In this document: piece by piece, positions 47,733 through 55,123 of the stretch
Numbering within the stretch: the stretch's first letter is position 1
Layout: every line of letters begins with the position of its first letter
Source of the DNA: Microbacterium marinilacus
GTDB lineage: Bacteria; Actinomycetota; Actinomycetes; Actinomycetales; Microbacteriaceae
DNA: 58,160 nucleotides
Assembly: GCF_019753765.1 (NCBI RefSeq)
Contig: NZ_JAIJZW010000007.1
Span: forward strand, 50,061-108,220
Reading direction: 5' to 3'
Position numbers and translations under genes: made by a program
Notes under the pieces: generated by a model
The model's database searches: none
Told to the model about the DNA's origin: nothing
The model's input: the letters and a program-made list of their open reading frames with translations, nothing else

Positions 47733-47759
47733 CGAGGCGCGCCGCCGTCGCGGGCCCGG

Positions 47760-47791
47760 ATCTGCCGCGGGCGGATCGGCCCTCGGCAGAT
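47760..47791. promoter_or_regulatory. Tandem PopR-like boxes upstream of clpP
   Basis: Two imperfect palindromes, ATCTGCC-GCG-GGCGGAT (47760-47776) and ATCGGCC-CTC-GGCAGAT (47775-47791), each match 11 of 14 positions of TTCTGCC-N3-GGCAGAA. Their centres are 48 and 63 bp upstream of the inferred start at 47720. The outer halves form a perfect 9-bp repeat. Confidence 0.6.
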
Positions 47792-47831
47792 CGCGTCGGC
47801 GCGGGCGGGGTGCGCCGCGCGGTGGGCCGGG

Positions 47832-48182
47832 TCAGGCGGCGAGAGCCAGTGCCTGTGCCGCACCCGCGGGGGTCGGCGCAGGCTGCGCTGCCGGGAGCTC
47901 GCCGGCACGAAGGTCGTCGGAGATGCCGACGGTCAGGTCGAGCAGCGTCTCGTCGAGGGCGCCGAGCACGGCGGCGACCATCTCGCTCGACGGCTCCTTG
48001 CGGCCGCGCTCGATCTCCGAGAGGTACTGCACCGAGATGCCCGCCCGGCGCGCGACCTCGGCGAGCGTCTCGCCGCGCCCTCGGCGCAGCCGTCGCAGCC
48101 GGTCTCCGACGAGGTGTCGCCACAGGGGGTCGGGGCCCGTGGAGGTCGGGGACGGATCGCGCAGGGGCAGCAGCTCGGCCAT
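47832..48182 (-). CDS. PopR/ClgR-like HTH regulator with an ALAA C-terminus
   Basis: This 116-aa protein has an XRE-type helix-turn-helix (LRRLRRGRGETLAEVARRAGISVQYLSEIERGRKEPSSEMVAAVL) like Streptomyces PopR and ClgR, activators of clp genes. It ends AAQALALAA; the last four residues equal those of the ssrA tag, and PopR is known to be degraded by ClpP through C-terminal alanines. So it probably activates the adjacent clpP pair and is itself a Clp substrate, a feedback loop. TACCGT lies 6 nt before the ATG. Confidence 0.85.
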   Translation of the reverse strand: MAELLPLRDPSPTSTGPDPLWRHLVGDRLRRLRRGRGETLAEVARRAGISVQYLSEIERGRKEPSSEMVAAVLGALDETLLDLTVGISDDLRAGELPAAQPAPTPAGAAQALALAA

Positions 48183-48188
48183 GACCTC

Positions 48189-48194
48189 ACGGTA
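48189..48194 (-). promoter_or_regulatory. Leaderless -10 (TACCGT) of the PopR-like gene
   Basis: TACCGT on the minus strand is 6 nt from the ATG at 48182. Confidence 0.6.
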
Positions 48195-48213
48195 GACAGC
48201 GGCCCCCGGCCGC

Positions 48214-48246
48214 GCATCCGGTTCTGCTCTGGGCAGAACCGGATGC
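48214..48246 (-). terminator. Hairpin after the GH144 gene, containing a PopR-like box
   Basis: Perfect 14-bp arms (48214-48227 with 48233-48246) and a 5-nt loop lie right after the GH144 stop and can serve as its terminator. The centre, 48222-48238, reads TTCTGCT-CTG-GGCAGAA, one base from the PopR consensus as I recall it. It is centred 48 bp upstream of the inferred start of the regulator gene, so it may have a double role. Confidence 0.7.
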
Positions 48247-48251
48247 GGGGC

Positions 48252-49805
48252 TCAGCCGAGCTCGGAGCCGAACTCCAGCATCTCGACCAGCGGGCGCACG
48301 GCCCGCTCGAACGAGCGGTCGACGAAGTACCGCTTGAGCATGTCGTCCCGCAGCTCGTTGCCGATGGCCGCCATGATCATCGACTGGTCGAGGCTGAGGT
48401 AGCGCTCCGCGACGGTGCCGCTGCCGACGGCGACCGCGTCGTAGAAGCCGCCGGGGCCGTAGGCGCCGAGCTCGCGCTCGAGCCCCGCGAGATCGGACAT
48501 CGCCTCGGTGCGCGCATAGGGCAGCGCGAGGAACGCGGCGTGCGGCGTGACGACGCCGTCTCCGAAGGCGGGCGACGGGTTCGTCGCCTCCCGGCAGCCG
48601 TCGTATCCCCGGTCGACGTCGGTGCGCTCCACGTCGCTCGCGTACCCGTCCGCCGAGATGCCGATCTCCTCGACCCCGTACTCGCGGTACTCGCCGAAGG
48701 GATCGGACGCCGGCGAGAAGCCCCAGTACCCGTAGCCGGCCTCGTCCAGGCCGTGCGCGATCTGCGCGCGCACCGTCGCGGGGTGGTTCACCGCCCACGA
48801 GCGCTCGCCCCAGTCGGCCTCGGGCACGAACAGGTCGGGCATCAGCGCCTCGAACATGCTGCCACCCCAGGCGGGCACGAGCTTCGAGCCGCGGTAGTCG
48901 TACACCCCCTCGTACACGGGCACCCCGAGGTACTCGTGCCACTCGCCGGTCGGCCTCTGCTCCTGCCACGCGTAGTCGCATCCCTGGTCGGGCATCGTCC
49001 GGTAGGTGCCGAAGTAGCCCTCCGCGGGGATCTGACCGTTGGCGATGCCGAGGTAGGTCGCGATGCGCGCCTCGCTCACGGTCGTGTCGTACCAGTGGCA
49101 CGTGTAGTAGACGTCGGGCCCGTCGTCGCCGTAGTTGCCGGGCACCGAGCAGCCCGGCGGCTCCTCGTCCCAGAAGCCGCCGCGGTTGATGCCGACCTCC
49201 GGGCGCGCGTCGAGGTCGTGGTACCAGCCGAAGTCCATGCTCTCGTAGAGCGCGTCGGCCTCGTCGGCCAGCCGCGGCTCGGCCTCCGCGACGACGCGCA
49301 GCGCCGTCGCGAGCCAGCCGTTGTCGACGGTGGAGAGGAAGGGGTGGACGACGCTGCCGTCCGCCGGCCAGGTGGTCAGCTTCGATCCGTCTGCGGGCGA
49401 GTACCAGTTGTAGAACATGCCGCTCGGCTCGTGGCGCTCGATCTCGGACAGGGTCTCGAGCGTCCGCGCCATCCTCTGCCGCGCCTCGGTGCGCGAGATG
49501 ATGTGCAGGTCGCGCGCGACCACGGTCGACCACAGGTAGCCCCCGATGTTCGTCGGGCTGGTGTAGCCACTGGCCCCGCTGAGGTCGCCCTCGATGTTGT
49601 CGGCCACCAGCCCGGTCCGCTCGTCGGTCATGGCCTCGAGCGACTCCCAGGTGTCGGCCGCGTAGCGCTGCAGGGTCCGATCGCCGCCGTGACCGCCGTG
49701 TCCGCCTCCCTGGCCGGGCGGCTGCCCCGCATACGCGGCCGACGTCGGCACGAGCAGGGCGAGCGTGGCGGCGACGGCGAGCAGGCCGCGCTGTGTCGAT
49801 CGCAT
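48252..49805 (-). CDS. Secreted GH144-type (glucoamylase-family) glucanase
   Basis: This 517-aa enzyme has a Sec signal peptide (LLAVAATLALLVPTSAAYA) and a Gly/His linker, then an alpha/alpha-barrel of the PF10091 glycoamylase family: GYTSPTNIGGYLWSTVVARDL, GMFYNWYSPADGSKL, STVDNGWLATALRVV, RGSKLVPAWGGSMFEALMPDL, VNHPATVRAQIAHGL, YGYWGFSPASDPFGEYREYGVEEIG and LSLDQSMIMAAIGN. GH144 members characterised so far are endo-beta-1,2-glucanases. The downstream-divergent importer and GH1 suggest that it makes oligosaccharides for uptake. The AAGGAG box fixes the ATG at 49805. Confidence 0.88.
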   Translation of the reverse strand: MRSTQRGLLAVAATLALLVPTSAAYAGQPPGQGGGHGGHGGDRTLQRYAADTWESLEAMTDERTGLVADNIEGDLSGASGYTSPTNIGGYLWSTVVARDLHIISRTEARQRMARTLETLSEIERHEPSGMFYNWYSPADGSKLTTWPADGSVVHPFLSTVDNGWLATALRVVAEAEPRLADEADALYESMDFGWYHDLDARPEVGINRGGFWDEEPPGCSVPGNYGDDGPDVYYTCHWYDTTVSEARIATYLGIANGQIPAEGYFGTYRTMPDQGCDYAWQEQRPTGEWHEYLGVPVYEGVYDYRGSKLVPAWGGSMFEALMPDLFVPEADWGERSWAVNHPATVRAQIAHGLDEAGYGYWGFSPASDPFGEYREYGVEEIGISADGYASDVERTDVDRGYDGCREATNPSPAFGDGVVTPHAAFLALPYARTEAMSDLAGLERELGAYGPGGFYDAVAVGSGTVAERYLSLDQSMIMAAIGNELRDDMLKRYFVDRSFERAVRPLVEMLEFGSELG

Positions 49806-49846
49806 GGGAACTCCTTCGTTCGTGACGGATGCGACCCGTGAAGCAT

Positions 49847-49882
49847 GACCCCAATACCTGACAAGCGCAAGGTATTGGGGTC
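49847..49882. promoter_or_regulatory. TetR-type operator before the GH144 gene
   Basis: Perfect 13-bp arms around a 10-bp spacer; the core AATACCT-N10-AGGTATT (49853-49876) closely matches the repeat at 50589-50612. A -35/-10 pair for the GH144 gene (TTGCGC, 17 nt, CATGCT on the minus strand) would overlap it. It also lies after the TetR gene stop and could act as a terminator. Confidence 0.7.
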
Positions 49883-49925
49883 CGCACGGAGGCGCCGGCA
49901 CGGCCGAGCAGCTCAGCCGCGCCGA

Positions 49926-50561
49926 TCAGCCGCGCGGCAGCAGAAGGTAGCCGCGCACGAACTCGTCGAACGCCGCGGTCATGTCGACCGTCTCGTCGAG
50001 CAGCCACTGCTGCTGCAGCCCGTCCATGACGGCCGAGATCAGCCGGGCCGCGTGCGCGACGTCGATGTCGGGGCGCACGAGCCCGCCGCGCTGGGCGTCG
50101 GCGAGGACCTCGCTGGTCGAGGTCGCCCGCTCGGCGTAACGCCGTGCGAACGCCGCGTGGGCGGGATGCTCGATGTCGGTGGCCTCGGCCGCGATCACCG
50201 TGTAGAGCGAGGTCAGCCCGCGCGTCGTCTGGTTGTAGGCGACCACGTTGCGCACCTGCTCGAGCAGCGTCGCCTCCGACACGTCGCCCGCCGCCGCCTG
50301 CACGCGGGCGTCCCGCTCGCGCAGCACCTCGGTGAAGAGCTCCTCCTTGGTGGAGAAGTGGTGCAGGAGGCCGGCCGGCGTGAGCTCGACGCGCTTGGCG
50401 ATCTCCCGCAGCGAGCCGCTGTGGAAGCCGCTTCGGCCGAACACGACGAGCGCTGCCTCGACGATCTCCCGCCGCTTCGCCTGTCCTTTCGCGTAGCTGC
50501 CGCGCGCCCCGCGCCGAGGGCGCGTCGCGGCCGCCTCCTCCGCGGGAACGTCCTGGTCCAT
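49926..50561 (-). CDS. TetR/AcrR-family transcriptional regulator
   Basis: This 211-aa repressor has a basic N-terminal extension, the TetR helix-turn-helix (EIVEAALVVFGRSGFHSGSLREIAKRVELTPAGLLHHFSTKEELF) and an all-helical ligand domain. It is divergent from the sugar ABC operon. Two 24-bp palindromes with the same half-sites flank its gene, one in the divergent promoter region and one before the GH144 gene, so it most likely controls the glucan locus and itself. TACGTT lies 6 nt before the ATG at 50561. Confidence 0.92.
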   Translation of the reverse strand: MDQDVPAEEAAATRPRRGARGSYAKGQAKRREIVEAALVVFGRSGFHSGSLREIAKRVELTPAGLLHHFSTKEELFTEVLRERDARVQAAAGDVSEATLLEQVRNVVAYNQTTRGLTSLYTVIAAEATDIEHPAHAAFARRYAERATSTSEVLADAQRGGLVRPDIDVAHAARLISAVMDGLQQQWLLDETVDMTAAFDEFVRGYLLLPRG

Positions 50562-50567
50562 GCAGCG

Positions 50568-50573
50568 AACGTA
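50568..50573 (-). promoter_or_regulatory. Leaderless -10 (TACGTT) of the TetR gene
   Basis: TACGTT on the minus strand is 6 nt from the ATG at 50561. The 50589-50612 operator would cover its -35 region. Confidence 0.55.
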
Positions 50574-50588
50574 TCGCACCGCGAACCT

Positions 50589-50612
50589 AAAACCTACCGC
50601 GTGAAAGGTTTT
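50589..50612. promoter_or_regulatory. TetR-type operator in the divergent promoter region
   Basis: AAAACCT-N10-AGGTTTT, a perfect 7-bp inverted repeat with a 10-bp spacer, shares 12 of 14 half-site positions and the exact spacing with the site at 49853-49876. A TACAGT hexamer at 50618-50623 may be the -10 of the ABC operon on the other side. Confidence 0.7.
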
Positions 50613-50714
50613 CGGAGTACAGTGGCGATCGCCTCGACCACGGCCGGGGCGCGCACTTCCCCCACCCGAGACGCAGCCGTCGCGGGCGCGGACATCGACC
50701 AACGGAGGCCGGAC

Positions 50715-52022
50715 ATGTTTCGAACCACGTCACATCCAGGACGCAGGCGCATCGCCGCCGCAGGAGTCGTCGCGATCGCGAGCACCCTGGTGCTCGCCGG
50801 CTGCGGCCGCGCAGAGGGCGGAGGCGCCGGCGGAGGGGACGCCGGGGGCGGCGAGGCGATCGACGACTCCCCCGCGACCGGCACCGTCGAGGTGTGGGCG
50901 ATGGGCAACGAGGGCGAGGTGCTCGGCGACCTCGCGGCGCAGTTCGAGGAGGAGAACCCCGACGTCACGATCGAGGTGACCGCCGTGCCCTGGGAGAGCG
51001 CGCACGACCGGATCGCCACGTCCATCGCGGGCGGCGAGACGCCCGACGTCACCATGCTCGGCACCACCTGGGTCGGCGAGTTCGCCGCCACCGGCGCCTT
51101 CGAGCCGACCCCCGAGGGCCTCGTCGACTCCGCGTCGTTCTTCCCCGGCTCGTGGGACACCACGATCGTCGACGACGTCGCCTACGGGGTGCCGTGGTAC
51201 GTCGACACCCGCGTGCTCTACTACCGCACCGACCTGGCAGAGGCGGCCGGGGTCGAGGCGCCCACCACCTGGGACGAGTACGCGGAGTTCGCCGCCGCGC
51301 TGAAGGACGGGGGCGCCGCGTCGGGCGTCTCCCTGCCCCCGGGCGGCTTCGACTCGTGGCAGTACGTGGCGCCGCTCGCCTGGCAGCAGGGCGGCGACAT
51401 CCTCGCCGAGGACGGCGAGACGTTCACCCTCGACAGCCCGGAGTGGCACGAGGCGTTCGAGTTCTACGCCGGCTTCTTCGAGGACGGCGTGTCGGAGCCG
51501 GTGCGCCTCGAGGGCGGCGAGATCGAGCAGAAGTTCATCTCGGGCGAGGTCGGCTCGTTCTTCAGCGGGCCGTTCCACGTCTCGCTGCTGCGGGAGCAGG
51601 GCGGCGAGGACTTCGCCGACCGGTTCGCCGTGTCGATGGTGCCGGGCGCCGACACCCGCACGAGCTTCACGGGCGGCGGCAACCTCGCCGTGTTCGACGA
51701 CAGCGAGAACCGCGACGCCGCCTGGAAGTTCGTCCGCTGGCTGAGCCAGCCCGAGACGCAGGTCGCGTGGTACGACATCTCGACCGACCTGCCGAGCGTC
51801 GAGGCGGCCTGGGAGGATCCGACCTTCGCCGAGGACCCGTACCTCAGCGTCTTCGGCGAGCAGCTGCGCGACTCGAAGGCGCCGCCGTCGATCCCGACCT
51901 GGGCGCAGGTGTCCGCCGTCATCGACCAGGAGCTCGAGAAGGTGACCCGCGGCGAGACGAGCGTCGACGACGCGCTGGCGACCGTGCAGCAGCAGGCCGA
52001 GTCGATCGGCACCGGTCAGTAG
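50715..52022 (+). CDS. Sugar ABC transporter substrate-binding lipoprotein
   Basis: This 435-aa family 1 solute-binding protein has a lipobox LVLAGC (Cys30), then a Gly-rich linker and the binding fold (TVEVWAMGNEGEVLGDLAAQFEEENPDV, GVPWYVDTRVLYYRTDL, SFFSGPFHVSLL). A GGAGG box lies before the ATG. It begins the importer operon (binding protein, two permeases, GH1 enzyme) and probably captures oligosaccharides released by the secreted glucanase. The ATPase is not encoded here; a shared MsiK-type ATPase elsewhere is likely. Confidence 0.95.
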   Translation: MFRTTSHPGRRRIAAAGVVAIASTLVLAGCGRAEGGGAGGGDAGGGEAIDDSPATGTVEVWAMGNEGEVLGDLAAQFEEENPDVTIEVTAVPWESAHDRIATSIAGGETPDVTMLGTTWVGEFAATGAFEPTPEGLVDSASFFPGSWDTTIVDDVAYGVPWYVDTRVLYYRTDLAEAAGVEAPTTWDEYAEFAAALKDGGAASGVSLPPGGFDSWQYVAPLAWQQGGDILAEDGETFTLDSPEWHEAFEFYAGFFEDGVSEPVRLEGGEIEQKFISGEVGSFFSGPFHVSLLREQGGEDFADRFAVSMVPGADTRTSFTGGGNLAVFDDSENRDAAWKFVRWLSQPETQVAWYDISTDLPSVEAAWEDPTFAEDPYLSVFGEQLRDSKAPPSIPTWAQVSAVIDQELEKVTRGETSVDDALATVQQQAESIGTGQ

Positions 52023-52025
52023 CGC

Positions 52026-52946
52026 ATGACCGCCGTCGCCACGTCCGCTCCGGCGCGCACCCGAGGGTCGCGCCGGAGCGGACGCACCACCCTCGTCGCC
52101 TGGGGCTTCGCCGCGCCGTTCGTCGTCCTGTTCCTGGTGTTCATGGCGGGTCCGATCGTGTCCTCGCTGCTGATGAGCTTCACCGACCTCACCACGCGCG
52201 ACCTGCAGACGCCGTTCAACGTGAACCTCATCGGCCTGGACAACTACGCGCAGCTGTTCGCCGACCCGCGCTTCCTGCGCTCGCTGCTCAACACCGTCGC
52301 GTTCGTCGCGGTCGGCGTGCCGCTCACGATGGCGCTCGCGCTCGCTGTCGCGATGGCGCTGAACACCGGGATCACCCGGTTCCGCACGGCGTTCCGCGTC
52401 GGGTACTACGCGCCCGTGGTCACCAGCATCGTCGCCATCGCGATCGTGTGGCGGTTCATCCTGCAGCCGGACGGGCTGCTGAACGGCTTCCTCGGCTGGT
52501 TCGGCATCCAGGGCCCCGACTGGCTGCAGTCGACGACGTGGGCGCTTCCGTCGCTGGTGCTCATGGCGGTGTGGCGCAACATCGGCACCCTGATGGTGAT
52601 CTTCCTCGCCGGGCTGCAGGGCGTGCCCCGCGAGCACCACGAGGCGGCGATGGTGGACGGCGCGGGCGCGTTCCGGCGCTTCGCGTCGATCACGCTGCCC
52701 GCCCTGCGCCCGACCCTGCTGTTCGCGGCGGTCATCACCAGCATCGGCTTCCTGCAGTTCTTCGAGGAACCGTTCGTGATGACCCGCGGCGGCCCCCTCG
52801 ACGCGACGCTGTCGACGGCGATGTACACGTTCAACCAGTTCGGCTTCGGCAACTACGCCTACGCCTCCGCGGCGAGCTACGTGCTCTTCCTCGCGATCGT
52901 CGCGCTGTCGCTGGTCCAGTTCCGCCTGCTCGGAAGGAGGGACTGA
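52026..52946 (+). CDS. Sugar ABC transporter permease (MalF-type)
   Basis: This 306-aa membrane protein has six helices and the EAA loop EHHEAAMVDGAGAFRRFASITLPALRP that contacts the ATPase. It starts 4 nt after the binding-protein stop and forms the importer with the next gene. Confidence 0.95.
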   Translation: MTAVATSAPARTRGSRRSGRTTLVAWGFAAPFVVLFLVFMAGPIVSSLLMSFTDLTTRDLQTPFNVNLIGLDNYAQLFADPRFLRSLLNTVAFVAVGVPLTMALALAVAMALNTGITRFRTAFRVGYYAPVVTSIVAIAIVWRFILQPDGLLNGFLGWFGIQGPDWLQSTTWALPSLVLMAVWRNIGTLMVIFLAGLQGVPREHHEAAMVDGAGAFRRFASITLPALRPTLLFAAVITSIGFLQFFEEPFVMTRGGPLDATLSTAMYTFNQFGFGNYAYASAASYVLFLAIVALSLVQFRLLGRRD

Positions 52947-52947
52947 C

Positions 52948-53838
52948 GTGACCGCGATCACCTCCGGCGCTCCCCGCACGACCGCGCCCGCGCCGACCGC
53001 CCGTCCCGCCCGCCGCCGCCGCACGGAGCGCCCCCGATGGTGGCTCTACGTCGTGCTCGCGCTCGGGCTGATCGCGATGGTGATGCCGTTCGTCTGGATG
53101 ATCCTGGGGTCGTTCAAGACCGACGCGGAGATCCGCCAGCACCCCACCGGCTTCTGGCCGCTCGAGCCCACGCTCGACAACTACGCGCAGCTGTTCGGGC
53201 GGCTCGACTTTGCCACGTTCTTCCTGAACAGCACCGTCGTCGCCGTGTGCGTGACCCTCGGCAACATCGTGTTCTCGTCGATGGTCGGCTACGCGCTCGC
53301 GAAGCTCGAGTTCCGCGGCAAGCGGCTGCTGTTCGCCCTCGTGCTCGCGACCCTGATGGTTCCCGGCGTCGTGACGTTCGTGCCGCTGTTCGTGCTGACG
53401 GCGAACCTCGGCCTCGTCAACTCCTACCCGGGCCTCATCCTGCCGTTCCTCATCACCCCGCTCGGGGTGTTCCTGATGCGGCAGTTCATGCTCGGCCTGC
53501 CCGACGAGCTGATCGAGGCGGCACGCATCGACGGGGCGAGCGAGTGGCGCATCTTCCTGCGCGTCATCATGCCGCTGTGCGGCCCCGCCGTGGCGACCCT
53601 GACGATCCTCACGTTCCTGAGCAGCTGGAACAACTTCCTGTGGCCGCTCGTCGTCGCCACCAGCGAGGACAGGTACACCCTGCCCGTTGCTCTCGCCCTG
53701 TACTCGGTGGGGCAGAACGCCGCGCAGTACGGGCTGATGATGGCGGGCGCCGTCATCGTCGTGGTCCCCGTCCTGGTGGTGTTCGTGCTGCTGCAGCGCC
53801 ACTTCATCCAGGGCATCGCCCTCACGGGCATCAAGTGA
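52948..53838 (+). CDS. Sugar ABC transporter permease (MalG-type)
   Basis: This 296-aa membrane protein has six helices and the EAA motif ELIEAARIDGASEWRIFLRVIMPLCGP. The GTG start at 52948 has a GGAAGGAGG box inside the end of the previous gene. It is the second half of the importer channel. Confidence 0.95.
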   Translation: MTAITSGAPRTTAPAPTARPARRRRTERPRWWLYVVLALGLIAMVMPFVWMILGSFKTDAEIRQHPTGFWPLEPTLDNYAQLFGRLDFATFFLNSTVVAVCVTLGNIVFSSMVGYALAKLEFRGKRLLFALVLATLMVPGVVTFVPLFVLTANLGLVNSYPGLILPFLITPLGVFLMRQFMLGLPDELIEAARIDGASEWRIFLRVIMPLCGPAVATLTILTFLSSWNNFLWPLVVATSEDRYTLPVALALYSVGQNAAQYGLMMAGAVIVVVPVLVVFVLLQRHFIQGIALTGIK

Positions 53839-53852
53839 GCAAGGAGAGCCGG

Positions 53853-55037
53853 ATGACCGACGCCCCCCGTCCCCTCGAGGATCTTCGCTGGCCCGAGGGC
53901 TTCCTCTGGGGAGCCTCGACCGCCGCGCACCAGGTGGAGGGCAACAACGTGAACTCCGACTGGTGGCAGCGCGAGCACGGCCACCTGCCGGGCGCACCCG
54001 TCGCGGAGCCGTCGGGCGACGCGGCCGACAGCTTCCACCGCTATCCGGAGGACATGGCGCTGCTGGCGGGCGCCGGGCTGAACAGCTACCGGTTCAGCAT
54101 CGAGTGGGCGCGCATCGAGCCCGAGCCCGGCTTCGTCTCCCGGGCGAGCATCGACCACTACCGGCGGATGGTCGACACCGCGCGGGAGCTGGGTCTCGAG
54201 CCGATGGTCACGCTGCACCACTTCACCAATCCCGCGTGGTTCGCGCGCGAGGGCGGCTGGTTCACCGACGCGTCGGTCGACCGCTTCGCGCGCTTCGTCG
54301 AGGCGGCGCTGCCGGTGATCGACGGCGTCGACCTCGTCTGCACGATCAACGAGCCGAACATGGTCTCGGTGCTCGCCGATCCCGAGGCGGGGTTCCCCTC
54401 GATCGGGCTGCCCCCGGGGGTGCCGGCCGTCACCGAGCGCCTCATCCGGGCGCACAAGGCCGCCGTCGAGGTGGTGCGCGGGGCGGGATCGCGAGCGGGC
54501 TGGTCGGTCGCGACGCAGGCGTACCAGCCCGAGCCGGGCGCCGAGGCGATCGCGGCCGACTACGGGCGGTCGCGCGAGGACGTGTTCCTCGACGCCGCGG
54601 CCGGCGACGACTGGGTGGGCGTGCAGGCCTACACCCGCACGCGCATCGGCGCCGACGGACCGCTCCCGATCCGCGAGGACGCGGAGCGCACCCTGACCGG
54701 ATGGGAGTACTACCCGCCCGCCGTGGGGGACGGCATCCGCAACTCGTGGGCGCGCAACAGGCTTCCCGTCTACGTGACCGAGAACGGCATCGCGACCGCC
54801 GACGACGAACGCCGCATCGACTACACCCGCGGAGCGCTCGAGACGGTCGCAGCGGCGATCGACGACGGGGTCGACGTGCGCGGCTACCTGCACTGGAGCG
54901 CCCTCGACAACTACGAGTGGGGCAGCTTCGCCCCCACGTTCGGGCTCATCGGCTGGGATCGCACCACGTTCGCGCGTCGTCCCAAGCCGAGCCTCGCGTG
55001 GCTGGGGCAGGTCGGCCGGGCCGACGTCCCGCGCTGA
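53853..55037 (+). CDS. GH1 beta-glucosidase-type enzyme
   Basis: This 394-aa family 1 glycosidase carries FLWGASTAAHQVEG at the N-terminus, the acid/base Glu167 in TINEPN and the nucleophile Glu310 in YVTENG, and ends LDNYEWGSFAPTFGLI. It has no signal peptide, so it splits imported oligosaccharides in the cytoplasm. At 394 aa it is shorter than most GH1 enzymes (440-470). Its position in the importer operon suggests a beta-linked gluco-oligosaccharide such as sophorose, which is inference. Confidence 0.93.
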   Translation: MTDAPRPLEDLRWPEGFLWGASTAAHQVEGNNVNSDWWQREHGHLPGAPVAEPSGDAADSFHRYPEDMALLAGAGLNSYRFSIEWARIEPEPGFVSRASIDHYRRMVDTARELGLEPMVTLHHFTNPAWFAREGGWFTDASVDRFARFVEAALPVIDGVDLVCTINEPNMVSVLADPEAGFPSIGLPPGVPAVTERLIRAHKAAVEVVRGAGSRAGWSVATQAYQPEPGAEAIAADYGRSREDVFLDAAAGDDWVGVQAYTRTRIGADGPLPIREDAERTLTGWEYYPPAVGDGIRNSWARNRLPVYVTENGIATADDERRIDYTRGALETVAAAIDDGVDVRGYLHWSALDNYEWGSFAPTFGLIGWDRTTFARRPKPSLAWLGQVGRADVPR

Positions 55038-55072
55038 CGCCCCCGGACACGGGGCGACCCGGCGCACGCGGA

Positions 55073-55109
55073 CCCGGCCGGCGTCCCCATCGCGGGGCCG
55101 CCGGCCGGG
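55073..55109. terminator. Bidirectional terminator
   Basis: A 16-bp stem with one mismatch (55073-55088 with 55094-55109) and a 5-nt loop lies between the convergent GH1 and DUF4097 genes. Confidence 0.8.
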
Positions 55110-55123
55110 ACCGCGCCGGAGGC

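Noticed and set aside
47157..49841. 894-aa plus-strand open frame opposite clpP, the HTH gene and the GH144 gene
   Set aside because: It spans three well-supported genes on the other strand and has no recognisable motif or start signal.
49806..49901. Upstream extension of the GH144 protein
   Set aside because: A Sec signal peptide begins at the ATG at 49805, which has an AAGGAG box; the extension would run over the operator.
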